A stretch of 64,000 bases of DNA from UBA8949 sp942493365 (GTDB lineage Bacteria; Bacillota; Clostridia; Saccharofermentanales; UBA5734). Position 1 is the first letter of the stretch, and each line of letters opens with the position of its first letter. Of the stretch, positions 9,079 through 16,453 are shown piece by piece. Below the pieces are notes generated by a model, which worked only from the letters and a program-made list of their open reading frames with translations, was not told the DNA's origin and searched no databases. The position numbers were made by a program, and so were the translations under genes. Where the stretch lies: the NCBI GenBank assembly GCA_942493365.1, contig OW818697.1, forward strand, positions 620,001-684,000, read 5' to 3'.

Positions 9079-9762
9079 ATGAGCAAACCAAACCGATTTT
9101 CCGGTCAAATCCGGGGCTATGTCGTCGGATCAGATTTGGCGGACTATATGACCAGCCGTTACGGCTCTGGTTGGCAACCGGGCCAGGTAGACGAAATCGC
9201 CGGACTGGACAGCTTGATTATGAACGACTTCCGGCCCGGCGTTGGCTGCTGCAGCATCACCGCCCTGACCTGCGTTTTCAGCTACGCTCTCAACCGCCTT
9301 GGGCAATCCCAACAAGTCAGCGAAATCTTCGATCGAATTGAAAACATCGCAGTACGACACGGCTATTCCAAATCAAAAGGACGAACCAACCCCTTCCGCA
9401 TCAGCGCGATCGTTCGCGATATCTGGCGTTCGTTCGGGCTGGCAGGTGGCGGGTATTCTCGTGTTCAGGCTGGCGCGGCCGCCATCCGCCGCGAAATCGA
9501 TGCCGCTCGTCCGGCCGTGCTGAATATCACCTTCGGTCCCTACCGCTTCCACTCGGTTACGGTCGCCGGTTATCGCACCTGGCAGCAAAAAACCACCCAC
9601 GACATCCGCGAAAAACTATTCGTCAAAGTGTTCGACGGCTGGACAAACGAAGTTCGCACCATCGACTTCTCGGCCATGACCCATCCCTTTTCGGGCGATT
9701 TCTCCACATACAGTCTAACCTGCATTATTCCGCCGGCGCAAATCCCCGACCGATCAATGTGA
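9079..9762 (+). CDS. Papain-like (C39-type fold) putative cysteine peptidase
   Basis: 227 residues; the ATG at 9079 has GGAGGG about 8 bases upstream. The pattern fits a C39/papain-like fold: Cys57-Cys58 in GVGCCSITAL at the start of a helix, His158 in RFHSVTVAGY, and Asp186 in KVFDGW. The spacing is that of C39-like domains (Cys ... His in a strand before GY ... Asp/Asn). No signal peptide and no membrane segment, so it is probably cytosolic or exported by another route. The substrate is unknown. A TATAAT-like -10 lies at 9051-9056. The 3' end overlaps the end of the convergent barstar gene by 38 bases. Confidence 0.55.
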   Translation: MSKPNRFSGQIRGYVVGSDLADYMTSRYGSGWQPGQVDEIAGLDSLIMNDFRPGVGCCSITALTCVFSYALNRLGQSQQVSEIFDRIENIAVRHGYSKSKGRTNPFRISAIVRDIWRSFGLAGGGYSRVQAGAAAIRREIDAARPAVLNITFGPYRFHSVTVAGYRTWQQKTTHDIREKLFVKVFDGWTNEVRTIDFSAMTHPFSGDFSTYSLTCIIPPAQIPDRSM

Positions 9763-10012
9763 GGCGCGGATTGACGGCGGCGGCCTCGACAAAGACGCCG
9801 ATCAACGACCGACCATACTGACCGAGCGCGGCCAGCATGGCATCACGATTGATCAGTTGGACTTGCCGTGGTCGGCTGTCTGTGCTCAGAATATCCCAGA
9901 GTGCGTCCAGATTGTGACCATAATACCCCGGCAACCGCAGTCGGCGCTTCAGATAAGCGTGAGCGATTTCGGGTGTGTTCATTAATATGCCATTGAGTCG
10001 CGTTGTTTTCAT
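9725..10012 (-). CDS. Barstar-family ribonuclease inhibitor
   Basis: 95 residues, close to the 89-residue barstar. It shows the family pattern: IAHAYLKRRLRLPGYYGHNLDALWDIL, an acidic helix that plugs the RNase active site, then INRDAMLAALGQYGRSLIGVFVEAA. It lies 24 bases behind a barnase-like gene on the same strand, as immunity protein for that enzyme. AAGGCGG lies upstream of the ATG. Cytosolic, with no signal peptide, as expected for an inhibitor that protects the producer. Confidence 0.88.
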   Translation of the reverse strand: MKTTRLNGILMNTPEIAHAYLKRRLRLPGYYGHNLDALWDILSTDSRPRQVQLINRDAMLAALGQYGRSLIGVFVEAAAVNPRLTLIGRGFAPAE

Positions 10013-10036
10013 AGCTATATCCGCCTTGCCCGCAGG

Positions 10037-10513
10037 CTAGTCGATTTTCGTAAAAGACTGATAATGATCGTCAGAATAGTAGATCAGGCCGTCATTGGAA
10101 AAAACGATGCGCTCAGCGCCGCGAAAACCACCGCTGTAGTTGACGTCGCATTCCGTCCATTGGCGGTTGGGGGCACCGGGCAGGAGACCTTCTCGATTGC
10201 CAAAACTGTCGCCGCCGATGGAAAACTTGTCCGTTACTTCCCAAAGATTACCCTTGTCACTGTCCCAGCCGCGTTCGATGGCTTCGCTTTTGGTCATAAA
10301 GTTAGCCGGCAGATGTCCGTATGTTTGCAGGTACAATGCGACATCATCTGCTGAACGATAGTGCCCATCTTCAGCCATCGCTGGCAAATCAACCAGGTTG
10401 CCTGACGTGGCTGCTGCTGGTTGATCCAAAGGGCTGCCGATACCCCACACTGCTAGGGCGGCCAGGACGATCAGGACAACCAGAATCAGAACGATTTGAC
10501 TGTTTCGCTTCAA
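10037..10513 (-). CDS. Barnase-family guanyl-preferring ribonuclease with N-terminal membrane/signal segment
   Basis: 158 residues from a TTG start at 10513, chosen because AAGGAG lies 7 bases upstream; an ATG at 10552 has no ribosome site. A basic N-terminus (MKRNSQ) and hydrophobic segment (IVLILVVLIVLAALAVWGIG) indicate export or membrane anchoring. The rest aligns with barnase: ALYLQTYGHLPANFMTKSEA, KGNLWEV, SIGGDSFGNREGLLPG, and DDHYQSFTKID at the end. The catalytic triad Glu121, Arg135, His150 has the same spacing as barnase Glu73, Arg87, His102 (14 and 15 residues). It should cleave RNA after G. Barstar gene follows. Confidence 0.9.
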   Translation of the reverse strand: MKRNSQIVLILVVLIVLAALAVWGIGSPLDQPAAATSGNLVDLPAMAEDGHYRSADDVALYLQTYGHLPANFMTKSEAIERGWDSDKGNLWEVTDKFSIGGDSFGNREGLLPGAPNRQWTECDVNYSGGFRGAERIVFSNDGLIYYSDDHYQSFTKID

Positions 10514-10628
10514 TTTAACGCTCCTTGTCAAAACCTTGAAAACATTTTGCATTTCTAATATTTTATCATATTATTGGCAGGATAATGCTATTCAAACAAA
10601 CACAATGCAATCGTTGACCGATGCTCGG

Positions 10629-12245
10629 TCAGGCGTTGAGGGCATCGACCCGGGCCTGAATGTCTTCGTTCTCCAGATATTCATCAATCGGCAGATGACT
10701 GTCGACAATGCCGCGCGGCGCCAGTTCGATGACGCGGGTGGCGATGGTTTCGATGAATTTGTGGTCATGCGAGGCGAACAACAGATTGCCCTTGAAAGCC
10801 ATTAGGCCGTTGTTGACCGCCGTGATCGATTCGAGGTCGAGGTGGTTGGTCGGTTCGTCCAAAATCAGGACATTGGCCGACGACAGCATCAGCCGCGAAA
10901 ACATGCAGCGCATCTTCTCGCCGCCGGACAGCACGCTGGCGCGCTTGGTCGCTTCGTCGCCGGAAAAGAGCATCTTGCCGAGAAAACCGCGGCAGTAGCT
11001 TTCGTTCTGATCGGGCGAGTATTGGCGAATCCAGTCGACCAGGCTGAGGTTGACGCCGTCGAAAAAAGCGTTGTTGTCGCGCGGCAGATAGGCCTGTGAG
11101 GTGGTCGTGCCCCAGCGGAAGGTGCCTTCATCCGGCTCGATTTCACCAATTAATATTTGGAAAAGCGTTGTCCGCGCCAGCTCGTTTTTGGCCAGAAAGA
11201 CAATTTTATCGCCGCGATTGATGCGGAAAGTGACGTTGGACAGCACCTTGACGCCGTTGATGGTTTTGCCGAGGTTTTCGACATAGAGGATGTCCTTGCC
11301 AGCCTCGCGTTCGGGTGAAAAACCGATAAAGGGGTAACGGCGGGATGAGGGGCGGATGTCCTCGAGCACGATTTTGTCGAGCATCTTTTTTCGCGAAGTA
11401 GCCTGACGGGCCTTGGAGGCGTTGGACCCGAAGCGGGTGATAAAGGCCTGTAACTCGGCGATACGGTCTTCCTTTTTCTTGTTGCGGTCGCCCATCAGAC
11501 GCAGCATCAGCTGACTGGACTCGTACCAGAAATCGTAGTTGCCGACCATCAGGTTGATCTTGCCGAAGTCGATGTCCAGCATGTGCGTGCAGACCTTGTT
11601 GAGGAAATGACGGTCATGCGAGACGACGATGACGGTGTTGGGGTAATCAATTAAAAATTCTTCCAGCCAATGAATGGCCTTGAAATCCAGGTGGTTGGTC
11701 GGTTCGTCCAGCAGCAGCACATGTGGGTTGCCGAAAATGGACTGGGCCAGCAGTACTTTGACTTTGTCGCCGCTGGCAACATCCTTCATCAGACTGTTGT
11801 TCAGGTCTTTACTGACCCCCAGACCCATCAACAGCTTTTCGGCGTCGGTCTCAGCGTCCCAGCCGTTCATTTCAGAAAACTCGTGCTCGAGATCGGCTGC
11901 CAGGTGACCGTCGGCCTCGCTGAAATCGGCCTTGGCGTAGAGCGCGTCCTTTTCCTGCATAATTTCATATAGACGTTTATAGCCCATGATGACCGTTTCC
12001 AGCACCGTAAATTCATCATAAGCAAATTGATTTTGTTTGAGGGTGGCCAGCCGTTCGCCGGGCGTGATGGTGACCGAGCCGGAGGTCGGTTCGAGCTCGC
12101 CGGCCAGGATGCGGATAAAGGTGGTTTTACCGGCACCATTGGCGCCAATGACGCCATAGCAGTTGCCGGGTGTAAATTTGACATTGACATCATCGTACAG
12201 CTTTTTGTCGCTGAAGCGCAGGCCGAGATTGTTGACTGTGATCAT
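10629..12245 (-). CDS. ABC-F family ATPase (YkpA/YbiT type)
   Basis: 538 residues from the ATG at 12245, preceded by GGAGG; a longer upstream frame lacks a ribosome site. Two ABC domains with no membrane segments: Walker A GANGAGKTT, Walker B VLLLDEPTNHLD, linker helix rich in charged residues, then a second domain with a degenerate Walker A (KNELARTTL), signature VLSGGEKMRC and Walker B VLILDEPTNHLD. The first signature is VASGDKVKV rather than LSGGE. The degenerate second P-loop is, from memory, normal for the YkpA/YbiT subgroup. ABC-F proteins act on ribosomes, relieving stalls or influencing translation; resistance-type members look different in the linker. Monocistronic. Confidence 0.88.
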   Translation of the reverse strand: MITVNNLGLRFSDKKLYDDVNVKFTPGNCYGVIGANGAGKTTFIRILAGELEPTSGSVTITPGERLATLKQNQFAYDEFTVLETVIMGYKRLYEIMQEKDALYAKADFSEADGHLAADLEHEFSEMNGWDAETDAEKLLMGLGVSKDLNNSLMKDVASGDKVKVLLAQSIFGNPHVLLLDEPTNHLDFKAIHWLEEFLIDYPNTVIVVSHDRHFLNKVCTHMLDIDFGKINLMVGNYDFWYESSQLMLRLMGDRNKKKEDRIAELQAFITRFGSNASKARQATSRKKMLDKIVLEDIRPSSRRYPFIGFSPEREAGKDILYVENLGKTINGVKVLSNVTFRINRGDKIVFLAKNELARTTLFQILIGEIEPDEGTFRWGTTTSQAYLPRDNNAFFDGVNLSLVDWIRQYSPDQNESYCRGFLGKMLFSGDEATKRASVLSGGEKMRCMFSRLMLSSANVLILDEPTNHLDLESITAVNNGLMAFKGNLLFASHDHKFIETIATRVIELAPRGIVDSHLPIDEYLENEDIQARVDALNA

Positions 12246-12314
12246 TGAGCGGGTATCCTCCAATATTATCGAACGCGAATTGTTATTATAGACGATTTTG
12301 CGAAAAAATGCACG

Positions 12315-12347
12315 AAAAAAAAGAGCTGCCCCCCAAAGGGACAGCTC
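12315..12347 (-). terminator. Intrinsic terminator for the LytTR/LiaF-like operon
   Basis: On the minus strand a 10-bp stem with one mismatch (GAGCTGTCCC / GGGGCAGCTC) is followed by eight T. It lies just after the gene ending at 12369. Confidence 0.85.
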
Positions 12348-12368
12348 CTTGTGCAAAAACTCGCAGTT

Positions 12369-13085
12369 TCAGACGTAGACGATTTTCAGCTCGCCGAACC
12401 GTACATTGCCGGTCAGGGTGACCGTCGCGACGGTGGCGGCTTTTTTGACGACATGTTCATTGACATCGGCAGCAAAGACGTTGGTCCGGTTGTCGATGAC
12501 CCAGCTGCCGGGGACGTTGAGTACGAGTTCGCAAAAACTGGCGTCGATGTCAATTTGCAGGCCATCGGGACTGGCGGTGCATTCGTTGAAATATACCTTG
12601 GTCGAGGCAAAACTGGTCTTAATGCGCGCCTTCTTCAAATTGTCCGCGTGCACATACTTGATATGTTCGCCCCAACCGGCGTTGATGCTGACGTTTTCGT
12701 TGTCGTTGACCACTTCTTCGGTTTTCCAGTCACCGCTGGTGCTGACTGCGCAGATGGCACTGTGTTGCTTGTGAAAGAATACCGAGAAACCGATGCTGAG
12801 CAGGACGGCTGAACCGAGCAGCAGCCAGACGTCAGGTACAGGGAAACCCAGCGTTTTTGCCCACAAGTCGGTGTCTTTCCAGAGAATGACCAAAACCGAC
12901 AGGGGGATAAAAAACATGAAGAATTCCAGTTTGATGATACTGGCAATGGCGATGCCCAAAAGCAGGACGCTGCCGAGGATACGGAACGGACTGTATTCGG
13001 CGCCTATGCCGCCGAAGGCCATCATCAGCAGCAGGACCGCTGCACCCAGGGCCAACAGGCCCCATAAGATTTTACTTGTTTTCAT
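12369..13085 (-). CDS. LiaF-like membrane protein
   Basis: 238 residues. Four hydrophobic segments in the N-terminal half (ILWGLLALGAAVLLLMMAFG, ILGSVLLLGIAIASIIKLEFF, FFIPLSVLVILW, VWLLLGSAVLLSIGFSVFF). They are followed by a soluble beta-rich domain (VSINAGWGEHIKYV, KVYFNECTASPDGLQIDIDA, TLTGNVRFGELKIVYV), as in LiaF/LiaF-TM proteins that control envelope-stress systems. It starts one base after the LytTR regulator gene, so the two form an operon. The combination suggests a membrane partner of the LytTR protein (inference). Confidence 0.72.
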   Translation of the reverse strand: MKTSKILWGLLALGAAVLLLMMAFGGIGAEYSPFRILGSVLLLGIAIASIIKLEFFMFFIPLSVLVILWKDTDLWAKTLGFPVPDVWLLLGSAVLLSIGFSVFFHKQHSAICAVSTSGDWKTEEVVNDNENVSINAGWGEHIKYVHADNLKKARIKTSFASTKVYFNECTASPDGLQIDIDASFCELVLNVPGSWVIDNRTNVFAADVNEHVVKKAATVATVTLTGNVRFGELKIVYV

Positions 13086-13086
13086 A

Positions 13087-13539
13087 TTAAACCCTCTCTT
13101 CCATTTTACGGATCAATTGATTGTTGTACTGTCGCGAACAATAGATGATTTTGTGAGAATTGCGGAAGGCGATCAGGTTGATGCGGGTCAACCCCTTTTG
13201 GATCGAGAAGACCTGCTGGATGTTGATGATGGCCGAGCGGGACACCCGGACGAATTGGCCCGGCAGGATGGCTTCGAGCTCATAAAGCCGCATCCGGGTC
13301 TCGTAGGAATCCCCCACCGTGTGCGCGAAGACTCGTTCATCATCGGTTTCAAAAAACAGGATTTCGGTCAGGGACAGATAGAACTGGCTGTCGCCCTTGA
13401 AGTAGGTGGGAAAACCTGGCCGCCGCTCCGGCTGATCGAATTGACGCGCCATCGCTTCGATTTCCGGCGTGATTTGTCGGCAACGGATTATCACCTCTTC
13501 AAATTCGTTATCGCCAATTTGTTCAATTCGTGTTCGCAT
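13087..13539 (-). CDS. LytTR-domain transcription regulator without receiver domain
   Basis: 150 residues. The C-terminal 95 residues are a LytTR DNA-binding domain: LSLTEILFFETDDERVFAHT, RMRLYELEAIL, FVRVSRSAIINIQQV, and RKMEERV at the end. The N-terminal 50 residues are too short for a response-regulator receiver and have no phospho-acceptor Asp pattern. Such small LytTR regulators often pair with a membrane protein that modulates them; here that would be the LiaF-like gene one base downstream. AGGTGAG lies before the ATG, and a TATAAT -10 lies at 13560-13565 on this strand. Confidence 0.85.
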   Translation of the reverse strand: MRTRIEQIGDNEFEEVIIRCRQITPEIEAMARQFDQPERRPGFPTYFKGDSQFYLSLTEILFFETDDERVFAHTVGDSYETRMRLYELEAILPGQFVRVSRSAIINIQQVFSIQKGLTRINLIAFRNSHKIIYCSRQYNNQLIRKMEERV

Positions 13540-13663
13540 CGGCTCACCTCACAATTATGATTATAAAGGATTCAGCCAACAATAAAAGACGTTTCAGGTG
13601 AGTGGTCGGTTTTGGCCGGTGAATGGGCCGTTTGCGACGGCAAACGCAAAAATAATTAGTAAA

Positions 13664-13710
13664 AAGTGCTTGATTTTGTTCCAACATGCGTCTATAATCG
13701 TGAAGTGCTT
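13664..13710 (+). promoter_or_regulatory. Promoter of the MarR/ABC operon flanked by direct repeats
   Basis: TTGATT (13670-13675), 17-base spacer, TATAAT (13693-13698). The 8-base direct repeat AAGTGCTT occurs at 13664-13671, overlapping the -35 box, and again at 13703-13710, at the expected transcription start. The paired placement is suitable for repressor binding, plausibly by the MarR protein itself (inference). Confidence 0.65.
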
Positions 13711-13746
13711 ATCAATGAAGCGGTAAACAATTAAGGAGTTAAGTAA

Positions 13747-14196
13747 ATGGATGCACCCTTGCGAGAACAATTCATCGGCACCATGATGCGCTTTAAAAAA
13801 GCCAGCACGAATTTTCCGCCGGAAATAGATTTACATATGTCGGAGTTTGTTGTGCTGGTCAAAATTGCCAATCAAAAACAAGACGGCTCGGCAGATTTCT
13901 GTGTCTCCGACGTGCAGAATCAACTTTATATTTCCAAGCCAGCCGTTTCACAGGTCTTGAACTCCCTGGAAAATAAAGGCTACATCATTCGACGTACCGA
14001 TACCGTCGACCGACGCAAGATCAAAGTCGAGGTCACCGCCATCGGCAGCGAAGCGCTCACCAAAGCCAAAGCCTATTTGGAAAACACACTGGACTCGGTC
14101 ATTGCTCGTTTTGGCGAGGACAACATGAAACAGCTCATCGCGCTCTTTAACCAGTTGGCAGAAATTGCCGTCGACCGAAACGAAAAAGTGGATTAA
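13747..14196 (+). CDS. MarR family transcription regulator
   Basis: 149 residues with the MarR winged helix: LHMSEFVVLVKIA, recognition helix region FCVSDVQNQLYISKPAVSQVL, and wing LENKGYIIRRTDTVDRRKIKVEVT. AAGGAG precedes the ATG. The gene lies 19 bases upstream of an ABC exporter pair, the classical layout of a MarR repressor that controls an efflux system and responds to its substrate. Ligand unknown. Confidence 0.9.
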   Translation: MDAPLREQFIGTMMRFKKASTNFPPEIDLHMSEFVVLVKIANQKQDGSADFCVSDVQNQLYISKPAVSQVLNSLENKGYIIRRTDTVDRRKIKVEVTAIGSEALTKAKAYLENTLDSVIARFGEDNMKQLIALFNQLAEIAVDRNEKVD

Positions 14197-14215
14197 AACA
14201 CCTGGAGGTGATATT

Positions 14216-16453
14216 TTGTTAAAACTTACCAAATACCTGAAACCATTCTTGATTGGGCTGATCGTATCGATTGCGCTGCTTTTCGGGCAGGCCATCGCTG
14301 ATTTGAACCTTCCCAACTACATGTCAGAAATCGTCAACATCGGCATTCAGCAAAACGGCATCCAGCACGCAGCGCCGGAGGCCATCAGCGAAAAGGGTTA
14401 CCAGCTGATGACGACCTTCATGACGGCCGACGAAAAGAAGCTGTATGCTGATAACTATACGCTGGCAGCCAGTACAGACGAAAATGCACAGGGCCAAGCT
14501 TTGATCAGTCTTTACCCCCAAGCCGGGTCCAGTCTGTACGTGAAAAACACAGTGGACACAGCCATTCAATCCCAACTCGATGAAGCCTTCGGCGCTTCGA
14601 CCTGGACCTTAATCAATATCATGAAAGACCTGACTGCTCAAGCGGGGCAGACAACAACTGCCACGCCCTCGACACAAAGCATTGACAGTGTCGACCTGAA
14701 CAAACTCTATGAACAGCTGCCCATGCTGAGTCAGTTACCCGTTGCCACGATCACGGCGGCGCATGATAAAGCCATTGCCAATGATGCCATTATCCTCAAG
14801 CAAAGCGGCATTTTGATGGCCAAGCTCTATCTGACCGAATTGGGCGTCGATCTCGGTGCCATGCAATCCGACTACATCATCAGCATTGGATTGATCATGC
14901 TGATCATCGCGTTGGCCGGCGGCGCGGCAGCCTGCCTGGTCAGTTATTTCTCGTCAACAGTCTCGGCGGGTGTGGCGCGCAACCTGCGCAAAGACCTGTT
15001 CAACAAAATTGAAAGCTTCTCGAACGGCGAATTTGACAAATTCTCAACGGCCTCGCTGATTACCCGCTGCACCAATGACATCACGCAGATTCAGATGTTT
15101 TTGATGATGGGCATCCGCATTCTTTGTTACGCTCCCATCATGGCCATTGGCGGCATTATCATGGCCGTCAACAAATCCTTGTCGATGAGTTGGATCATAG
15201 CCGCCGCCGTCGTCGTTTTGATCGGGATGATCATGATTGTCATGAGCATCGCGCTGCCCAAGTTCAAAGCCATTCAAAAACTGACCGACCGACTCAATCT
15301 GGTTGCCCGTGAGAATCTGAGCGGCCTGATGGTTATTCGCGCCTTTGGCACGCAGGCGCACGAAAACAAGCGCTTTGCTGAAGCCAACAGTGATCTGACC
15401 AAAACCAATCTTTTCATCACCCGCGTCATGGTTACCATGATGCCGATCATGATGCTGGTTATGAACGGTGTCACCATGCTGGTCATTTGGGTCGGCGCCC
15501 ATCAAATTGCCGAATCAACGATGCAGGTCGGCGACATGATGGCCTATATGCAGTATGCCATGCAGGTCCTCTTCTCGTTTTTGATGATCTCAATGATGTT
15601 TATTTTCATCCCGCGCGCAGCAGTTTCGGCCGACCGAATCGCGGAGGTGTTGGCGACAAAAATCACCATCATCGATCCGATTGAACCCAAGCCGTTTGAT
15701 CCAGCCAAAAAAGGCTTGATCGAGTTTAAGGATGTCTGCTTTCACTATCCCAATGCTGAAGAAGATACCGTCTGCCATTTGAACTTCTCCGCCCAACCCG
15801 GCCAAACAACGGCCATTATCGGCTCGACTGGCTCGGGCAAATCGACTTTGGTCAATTTGATCATGCGTTTCTATGATGTATCGGACGGACAAATCCTGGT
15901 CGATGGCGTCGACATCCGCGACGTTCGGCAAAAGGACCTGCGCGACAAAATCGGCTATGTCCCACAAAAGGGTGTCCTGATTTCCGGTACGATCGCCACC
16001 AATCTGCGTTACGGCAAAAAGGACGCGTCGGACGAGGAAATCTCAACCGCAGCGACAGTCGCGCAGGCGATCGATTTCATCACGGAAAAAGACAACCGCT
16101 TTGACGCCGAGATCGCCCAAGGTGGAAGCAACGTCTCCGGCGGCCAGAAGCAGCGGCTCTCGATTGCCCGCGCGCTGGTTAAAAAACCCGAAATCTTTAT
16201 CTTTGACGACAGCTTCTCAGCGCTGGATTTCAAAACAGACGCAGCGCTGCGCAAAGCACTGAAAGAACACACCGGCGACAGCACGGTCATCGTCATCGGA
16301 CAGCGGGTCAGCACGATTATGAACGCTGAACACATCCTGGTGCTCGAAGAAGGACAAATCGTCGGCCGCGGCACGCACCGCGAGCTTCTGCTGAATTGTC
16401 CCGAATACCAGGAGATCGCCTCGTCACAGCTGACCAAGGAGGAACTAGCATGA
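14216..16453 (+). CDS. ABC exporter half-transporter, degenerate-site subunit
   Basis: 745 residues from a TTG start at 14216 with GGAGGTGAT directly upstream; a longer frame into the marR gene has no ribosome site. An N-terminal membrane helix is followed by an extracytoplasmic insertion of about 180 residues (roughly 35-218) before the second helix, then the usual exporter core. ATPase domain: Walker A IIGSTGSGKST, signature NVSGGQKQRLSIARAL, and Walker B IFIFDDSFSALD, where the catalytic Glu is replaced by Asp. This is the degenerate-site half of a heterodimeric exporter such as TM287 or EfrA. It overlaps the partner gene by four bases (ATGA). Confidence 0.88.
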   Translation: MLKLTKYLKPFLIGLIVSIALLFGQAIADLNLPNYMSEIVNIGIQQNGIQHAAPEAISEKGYQLMTTFMTADEKKLYADNYTLAASTDENAQGQALISLYPQAGSSLYVKNTVDTAIQSQLDEAFGASTWTLINIMKDLTAQAGQTTTATPSTQSIDSVDLNKLYEQLPMLSQLPVATITAAHDKAIANDAIILKQSGILMAKLYLTELGVDLGAMQSDYIISIGLIMLIIALAGGAAACLVSYFSSTVSAGVARNLRKDLFNKIESFSNGEFDKFSTASLITRCTNDITQIQMFLMMGIRILCYAPIMAIGGIIMAVNKSLSMSWIIAAAVVVLIGMIMIVMSIALPKFKAIQKLTDRLNLVARENLSGLMVIRAFGTQAHENKRFAEANSDLTKTNLFITRVMVTMMPIMMLVMNGVTMLVIWVGAHQIAESTMQVGDMMAYMQYAMQVLFSFLMISMMFIFIPRAAVSADRIAEVLATKITIIDPIEPKPFDPAKKGLIEFKDVCFHYPNAEEDTVCHLNFSAQPGQTTAIIGSTGSGKSTLVNLIMRFYDVSDGQILVDGVDIRDVRQKDLRDKIGYVPQKGVLISGTIATNLRYGKKDASDEEISTAATVAQAIDFITEKDNRFDAEIAQGGSNVSGGQKQRLSIARALVKKPEIFIFDDSFSALDFKTDAALRKALKEHTGDSTVIVIGQRVSTIMNAEHILVLEEGQIVGRGTHRELLLNCPEYQEIASSQLTKEELA

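Noticed and set aside
12246..12356. 37-residue N-terminal extension of the ABC-F protein
   Set aside because: No ribosome site at the upstream ATG, and family members begin at the MITVNNLGLRF start used here.
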